DNA from: Amyelois transitella
Taxonomy: Eukaryota; Arthropoda; Insecta; Lepidoptera; Pyralidae
DNA: 64,000 nt
NCBI RefSeq assembly: GCF_032362555.1
Contig: NC_083517.1
Span: forward strand, 7,088,001 to 7,152,000
Direction: 5' to 3'
The notes under the pieces were generated by a model. That model saw only the letters and a list, made by a program, of their open reading frames with translations. It searched no databases and was not told the origin of the DNA. Below, piece by piece: positions 59,001 through 64,000 of this stretch. Position 1 is the first letter of the stretch. Each line of letters starts with the position of its first letter. The position numbers were made by a program, and so were the translations under genes.

Positions 59001-62000
59001 GTTAACAATTTTGATAATTACATACGTCTCTCTATTGAAATATTTATTCAAATTCTAATTCATATAGTTTATAATTTAATCGTTATTATATATGAAATAA
59101 TTCCTACATGACAAGACAAAACAATGTAAAATAATGCCTTGTATGAATTGCTTCTGCTATAATTTTTTTAAATGATTTCAAGATTGTTTATTTACCTTTA
59201 ATTCAGAACCTAAAGGAAAAAAATCTATTCTGAGTCTGTTTTACGTCGGAAACAAAATTTGTACCTAAGTAAGAATTAATAGACTGTAGGAATAACGGAG
59301 AGGGGAAATGGTTATTTTAAAAATATCAGAGTAAGTTTATGACATGTGTTGGGCTTTTATGATGCGTGCGTCTGTGAACTTCGATCCGTGCAGGCAATGA
59401 CCTTCTCTGATATCAAGTGAACGACATCCTTCATGCCTTGATTATCCCTGACAGAATATCCTTCATTTCTTCCCTTTGCAGGAATCATGTTTCGTGGCTT
59501 AATATATTTGACACGTAATCGAAAACGATTTACATTATGCGATGTTTAACATTTTAAAACTTTGCGTGTGGTGTACATCACTTAATGATAGAGCAACTCC
59601 ATCTCTTTCCCGTGTGTGTCGTAAGAGGCGTCTAAGGCAAATCTTTTTCGGCAAGCATGTGGTAAGCAGGGATGGGTTCCATCTAGGACCGAAAATATTT
59701 GCGCTTGTTGTAGTATATAAAAGCGTATAGTATATAAATAAAAAAAAATAAAAAATAAATACGGGACAAATTACACAGATTGAGTTAGCCTCGCAGTAAG
59801 TTCAAGACTTGTGTTACGAGATACTAACTCAACGATGCTATATTTTATAATAAATACTTATACATATAGATAAACATCCAAGACCCAGGACAATCAGAAA
59901 AAGTTCTTTTCCCATCATGCCCTGGCCGGGATTCGAACCCGGGACCTCCGATGTCACAGACAAACGTACTACCGCTGGAGGCCAAAGTTTTTTGTAGAAA
60001 TAACATAATGAGCAAGAATACCTTTGTTACAGAAATGGAAGACATAGCGATACTATGGAGCTCGGGGTCTCCTGAGAGTGCGCTTTGGTCCGACTACCTC
60101 GTAGCCAGCTTCGACAAGATCATGTCTCAAAGGGCAAGACATCATTACAGGTACAATTTTATTATTGGCTATCCTTTTACATACATAATATATAATCACG
60201 TCTATATCCCTTGCGGGGTAGTAATCCAGTGTCGACATCTTTCTATGCTCTTAGGTACAGTTAAGACTAAACATAACTTTTATGACTGGCGTAAAAAGTA
60301 CGCTTCGTGACGTTATGTCATTTTTAATGTTGTTTCAGAGTAACACCAGTAACTGCAGAAGAACTGCTATCATCTGATGCCAACGATAAATTGGACAAAC
60401 TGACGAAAGCACAGCTACAAATCATCATAATGTGTCCGATCCTGGCGACCAAAATGGCCGACCTCAAACGGGACACCAACTGCGAAAACCTCTTTAAACC
60501 TGATAAAATATTAGTAATGCTTTTGGGAGTCGAGAGAAATCAAATAGTTACGAATAATTGCGAAGGTAAGAATAACCGTTAATGTTTGTATTGGTTTCAG
60601 CAAGGGAAAATATTTGTACACGTTCTCACGGGGTTTCGTCAGCGATTACATTTGTATGTAGGTATGTTTGGATTATTTAGGCATCAGATATTTATTTAAT
60701 AATAAATACTATTTATACATGATAAAGTATAGAGTATATAGTTAGGTAGCTATCACCCTCCTCGTATTTTTCTTATTTTCCTCGCTCATATCTTGTGAAA
60801 ATTATTATACTGTGACCAAGGATGCAACCAGGATCTATATCAACTACTATATTTCATCATAATCGCGTTGTAATAATGTAATGAGTATAGTACCTAATAT
60901 ATATTTTAAAAAAAATCTGTGGAACACACTTCAAATACACTTCCGTGGAGGTTATAACCGAGAACACGCAGAGATGACAGAGAGATATATATTAAAAAAT
61001 CTTTGCAGATTATCCGACAATAGACCAATGGCAAATGATGATGGTGCGAGAGAAGGACACTTCATTCGTGGACACTTTCCTCACAGCTGCCGTGGGGATC
61101 CTCAGGACGAAGGACTGCAAAGACACGGCCACAGATAGGACCAGCTTCTCCATTGTACCGAAGAAGGTCAAAATTGTAAGTTGGATAAGTGAAAATGTGT
61201 TCTTGGATACTATTCGCATTTTAACGTTTCTTTTTTTTAATTATTTAGCAAGAATATCATCCATCCGTGAAGGTTTCATGAATTTGGTGCATACATATAA
61301 CATATTACTTTTTGAATCGTAATATTTGTGAAACGGCAATTTTTAGAACATAAAATAGTGTTAAGTACTTTTAAAACAGATAATCATATTACATTTCCAA
61401 AATTTTTACTTAAGACTCCAATGAAATTTTTTTCACCAACAGACCGGAATTATGACGAATTTTTAAAAGTTGTTTTTAATTATTTGACTCACTTTCAGCA
61501 AAATTGCTATTTATGTTCACTTTTTGTTCAAACATTACAAAGTTCGGACACAATATGTCCTTGTTAATATAGGTCAAGTCATTAACACAAAGAATGCTTT
61601 AGGCCTAATTATCTTTGTCCAGGGTCAAAGCCGGGTGATCGCACTTCTAAACGACCCCATTAGAGAGGAAGACAGCATTAAGATAATGGTTGACAAGAAA
61701 GGAGAGGTCATCAATATACCTTCTTTCAAAAAAAGGAATCCGTATACGTTGCAGTTTGATATACCAGGTATGTTGTACTTATCTAGGTACTAGTACTACT
61801 ACCTACAAGTAAAATTTAAAATTTTGTTAACAAAATTATATGTTATATTCTCAGAAGTACTTACTTAAGTAAATAAGGTTTTTATTATTGATATAAATCC
61901 TAATTACGTCTAGTAAGTGCCGAGTGGTTCCCGGCACCGTGCCGTGTGGTTTCCGGCACCAATACAAAAAAGAATAGGACCACTCCATCTCTTTCCCATG

Positions 62001-63977
62001 GATGTCGTAAAAGGCGACTAAGGGATAGGCTTAAAAACTTGGGATTCTTTTTTAGGCGTTGGGTTAGCAACCTGTCACTATTTGAATCTCAATTCTATCA
62101 TTAAGCCAAATAGCAGAACGTGGCCATTCAGTCTTTTCAAGACTGTTGGCTCTGTCTACCCCGCAAGGGATATAGACGTGACCATATGTATGTACGTCTA
62201 GTACTATTATATTCTGCGATACAAATACTTACATACGTATAAAAAAGTGAATATATCATTATACCCGAATTTCAGATTGAAATATTTCTTTCGAACATAT
62301 TTTAACTTTATTGCCGTGTGGTTCCTGCCACTTGAAAATATACTACCTACTTCAAATTTCCATGAATTTTGTAAGATGCACCTTCACCTAGTACAGTAAT
62401 CTTAGCTGGGTAAAGTTCCCCTGTTCAACCTCACGGACATAAAGTGGAAGTCGCTCCGTGTAATTACTTAACTTTGTAGTTCGATGTTATTCTTCTGGAA
62501 CGTGATCATGGCTTAACGAGAACTTAACAGGGAAACTATGATCTTTATTAAGAAATATGTTATTTCCGCAGAATCCTGCCTAGACGTGTCAATGTTGGTG
62601 TGGGTCCGGGTGAGCAAGAACGGTCAGTCTCTCGGCCGCAGACAGATCAAATGCGAGAGCAGACTTAGAGAGTTAGACCAGCTGCTACGCGCATCTGACC
62701 ATCCTCTCGAGTTCATGTGTCAGGTGGGTAAAAAATAGCTTAGCCGTTTGAAACATTTTGTACTGTTTTACGTAAAAAAAATCTTACAAATCAATTAGGT
62801 AGCTATAGGACAAATAGTTATTATTCTACGAAACAAAAAGTAGACTCGTCTGAAATTTACAAAAAAATACATCGTATACCAATATATTATCTAGAAGAAA
62901 ACTAAGTAAGTAAACTTAAATTCAAGCAAAAGCTAGCGATTGACAAAGCGGTAATATTGATTTGGATACGTAACAGGACTTTCAGAACGACCTCTAGACT
63001 TGTAAGATATTCATGAAGGTTATTCAGGCGTCTTTAACTCTATGATTTACTAATAAACATAAATTTATGTTTTATTAGAAAAAATACTTTCAAAATTCAA
63101 CATACATATATACGCACGGAATATAATCACGTCTATATCCCTTGCGTACACAGAGTCGACAGTCTTGAAAAGACTGATAGGCCACATTCAGCTATTTGGC
63201 TTTATGTTATAGAATTGAGATTCAAGTAGTGACAGGTTGCTATCCTATCGCGTAAAAGAAGAATCCTAAGTTTATAAGCTTAAACCTATATGTATTACCA
63301 TACTTTTTATAACGAAAAAATACCTGCGTATAAAAAAGTAACTCTTTCGTATTGGATGTATATTTTACCCCATATAATGCTAGAGTGAAACATAATAGTT
63401 TCATGCAAATGACATTAATTCATTGAACCGTGAAATTATCGTTCCATCATGTAATAAAGATATATGCACACAACCCTGTGACACGACTGTGGGCCGCATT
63501 GAGCGTAAAATGTTAGCCGTAAAATGATTTTTCTTTCGCATGAATGAAAAATGAGAATTTTATTCTATAATATCAAATGTCCTAGCAGCCTCCAGGCTTG
63601 ACCTTTGTAACTGACCTTTCGTTCTTATTTGATGCAAGGGATGCAATATTTTTATTCAGCCGTGCCGTGTTCATATTTCTCTTTGACCTTCTTCTGATAT
63701 CATATCTTAATTTTCTTTTGTTTTCTATAACTTTTGTTGTGTACACAAGTGGATTAATTAAAGTGGCTAGATTACTCCTTATTAAGGCCTTATGGCAAAC
63801 TTTTAAAAATGAAATAAATATAAATATAATTTTTTACATCGCAGACGCTTGGTTTCAAGACTACCAGTAAAGAGCAGCTAGACAGTTGGATGTTGACAGC
63901 GTTTCAAAAGAACATACCTCCGCACTTCAACCTGCTGGCTTCTAATGAACAGTTTAATCCTAAGGCTGACGTGTCCA
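53013..63977 (+). CDS. stumps: Stumps/Dof-like FGF receptor adaptor (BCAP/BANK family), 5' part, runs past the window
   Basis: Exons 53013-53043, 60033-60150, 60339-60565, 61009-61175, 61623-61767, 62572-62723 and 63845-63977 keep one frame for 324 residues and end at a donor, so the gene continues beyond 64000. The start MDAMDTKGDTK is followed by a TIR-like domain (MEDIAILWSSGSPESALWSD, LTKAQLQIIIMCPILATKM, KPDKILVMLLGV). Residues about 180-320 form the Dof/BCAP/BANK (DBB) domain: GQSRVIALLNDPIREEDSIK, SMLVWVRVSKNGQSLGRRQI and TLGFKTTSKEQLDSWMLTAF, then QKNIPPHFNLL. Drosophila Stumps links the FGF receptors Heartless and Breathless to Ras/MAPK signalling in mesoderm and trachea; the role here is inferred. 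Ankyrin repeats and C-terminal tyrosine motifs would lie outside the window. Intron 1 is 7 kb. Alternative first exons are possible at 47669 and 49834. Confidence 0.85.
56924..56936. promoter_or_regulatory. Consensus heat-shock element
   Basis: TTCTAGAACATTC fits nTTCnnGAAnnTTCn without mismatch, with a further GGAA in the next bases. It lies in the GC-richer patch CGCTGAAACCGCGCGGGCTA of stumps intron 1. No heat-shock gene lies near it in this window. Function is not shown. Confidence 0.4.
59586..59680 (+). repeat. Family A-like 5' fragment
   Basis: CAACTCCATCTCTTTCCCGT, then GTGTCGTAAGAGGCGTCTAA and AGCAGGGATGGGTTCC. Related to the opening of the long family A copies but diverged. Confidence 0.45.
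59738..59983 (-). mobile_element. tRNA-derived SINE, copy 3, A box deleted
   Basis: Same body and B box (GGGTTCGAATCCCGGCC on the minus strand) as copies 1 and 2. About ten bases are missing between the tRNA 5' end and GCGGTAG, which removes most of the A box. The A-rich tail faces left. It ends 49 bases before the stumps exon at 60033, so it must accommodate that exon's branch point or lie just beside it. Confidence 0.85.
60178..60222 (-). repeat. Repeat family A, very short 3' tail
   Basis: ACATACATAATATATAATCA followed by CGTCTATATCCCTTGCGGGG and TAG, only about 45 bases. Lies in the 188-base stumps intron between 60150 and 60339. Confidence 0.7.
61915..62200 (+). repeat. Repeat family A, longest copy
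   Basis: Opens with GTGCCGAGTGGTTCCCGGCA and GTGCCGTGTGGTTTCCGGCA, a partial duplication of a GTGCCG-GGTT-CCGGCAC unit. It then runs through the full core (GACCACTCCATCTCTTTCCC ... CTGTCTACCCCGCAAGGGAT) to ACCATATGTATGTACG. A further GCCGTGTGGTTCCTGCCA occurs at about 62313. It is the best reference copy for the family and lies in a stumps intron. Confidence 0.85.
63100..63290 (-). repeat. Repeat family A copy
   Basis: CATACATATATACGCACGGA tail, then TCACGTCTATATCCCTTGCG, AGTCTTGAAAAGACTGATAG and GAGATTCAAGTAGTGACAGG, reaching AAGTTTATAAGCTTAAAC. The GGGGTAG box is damaged. Lies in the stumps intron before the last visible exon. Confidence 0.8.
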
Positions 63978-64000
63978 GTAAGTACCAAAATATTTATCTA

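Larger units (their letters stand above)
53044..60032. other. First intron of stumps, 7 kb
   Basis: No exon was found in it. It holds a consensus heat-shock element (56924-56936), a TATA-containing GC-rich patch near 58490-58620, a family A-like fragment at 59586-59680 and a SINE ending 50 bases before the next exon. The rest is AT-rich. Confidence 0.6.

Noticed and set aside
59951-60034. Upstream start for stumps at 59951
   Set aside because: The extension lies inside the SINE head and is separated from the exon by a clear acceptor (CTTTGTTACAG) at 60032.
1-64000. CRISPR array, operon, phage or viral insertion
   Set aside because: No regularly spaced direct repeats, no prokaryotic gene layout and no viral protein signature were seen; the window is ordinary insect nuclear DNA.

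Overview
The window is AT-rich animal nuclear DNA, almost certainly from a moth or butterfly. Five multi-exon genes have GT-AG introns (one GC-AG). The introns and spacers carry repeats typical of Lepidoptera: short Helitrons that start TCTATACTAATATTATAAA and end GCTAG, a tRNA-derived SINE in three copies, and poly(A)-tailed LINE tails. Nothing prokaryotic, viral or CRISPR-like was seen.

Layout. 1-6895 has no convincing gene. 6896-11808 (+) is a complete five-exon KLHDC3 orthologue (379 aa), the Kelch substrate receptor of a CUL2 ubiquitin ligase. Its last intron holds a 2.2-kb Mutator-like transposon with perfect 111-bp terminal inverted repeats, an 8-bp target duplication and an unbroken FLYWCH plus MULE transposase, so it looks very young. 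12499-15046 (-) is a complete DCAF13/Sof1 orthologue (447 aa, five exons), convergent with KLHDC3. 20818-28713 (+) is a complete prolyl 4-hydroxylase alpha subunit (558 aa, eleven coding exons) with an optional-looking 15-nt microexon. 35379-36860 (-) is a complete DNAJC12/jdp orthologue (170 aa, three exons). 47-64 kb (+) holds the 5' part of stumps/Dof (BCAP/BANK family): TIR-like and DBB-domain exons run off the right edge. An unrecognised three-exon coding block at 49834-50891 ends in the same splice phase, and at least two GC-rich first-exon candidates lie upstream.

The genes do not form an obvious pathway; they are neighbours. KLHDC3 and DCAF13 are both substrate receptors for cullin-RING ligases. 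P4HA acts in the ER on collagens. The DNAJC12 orthologue is a J-domain co-chaperone. Stumps is the intracellular adaptor for FGF receptors.

Most interesting for follow-up: the intact MULE, a nested 40-bp-arm palindrome at 48863-48979, a 25-bp-arm palindrome at 37765-37828, the alternative N-termini of stumps, the P4HA microexon, and several coding-like islands I cannot name (37206-37650, 42676-42792, 15118-15529). Gene models were assembled by hand from splice signals and reading-frame continuity; no alignment, RNA or database search was possible.
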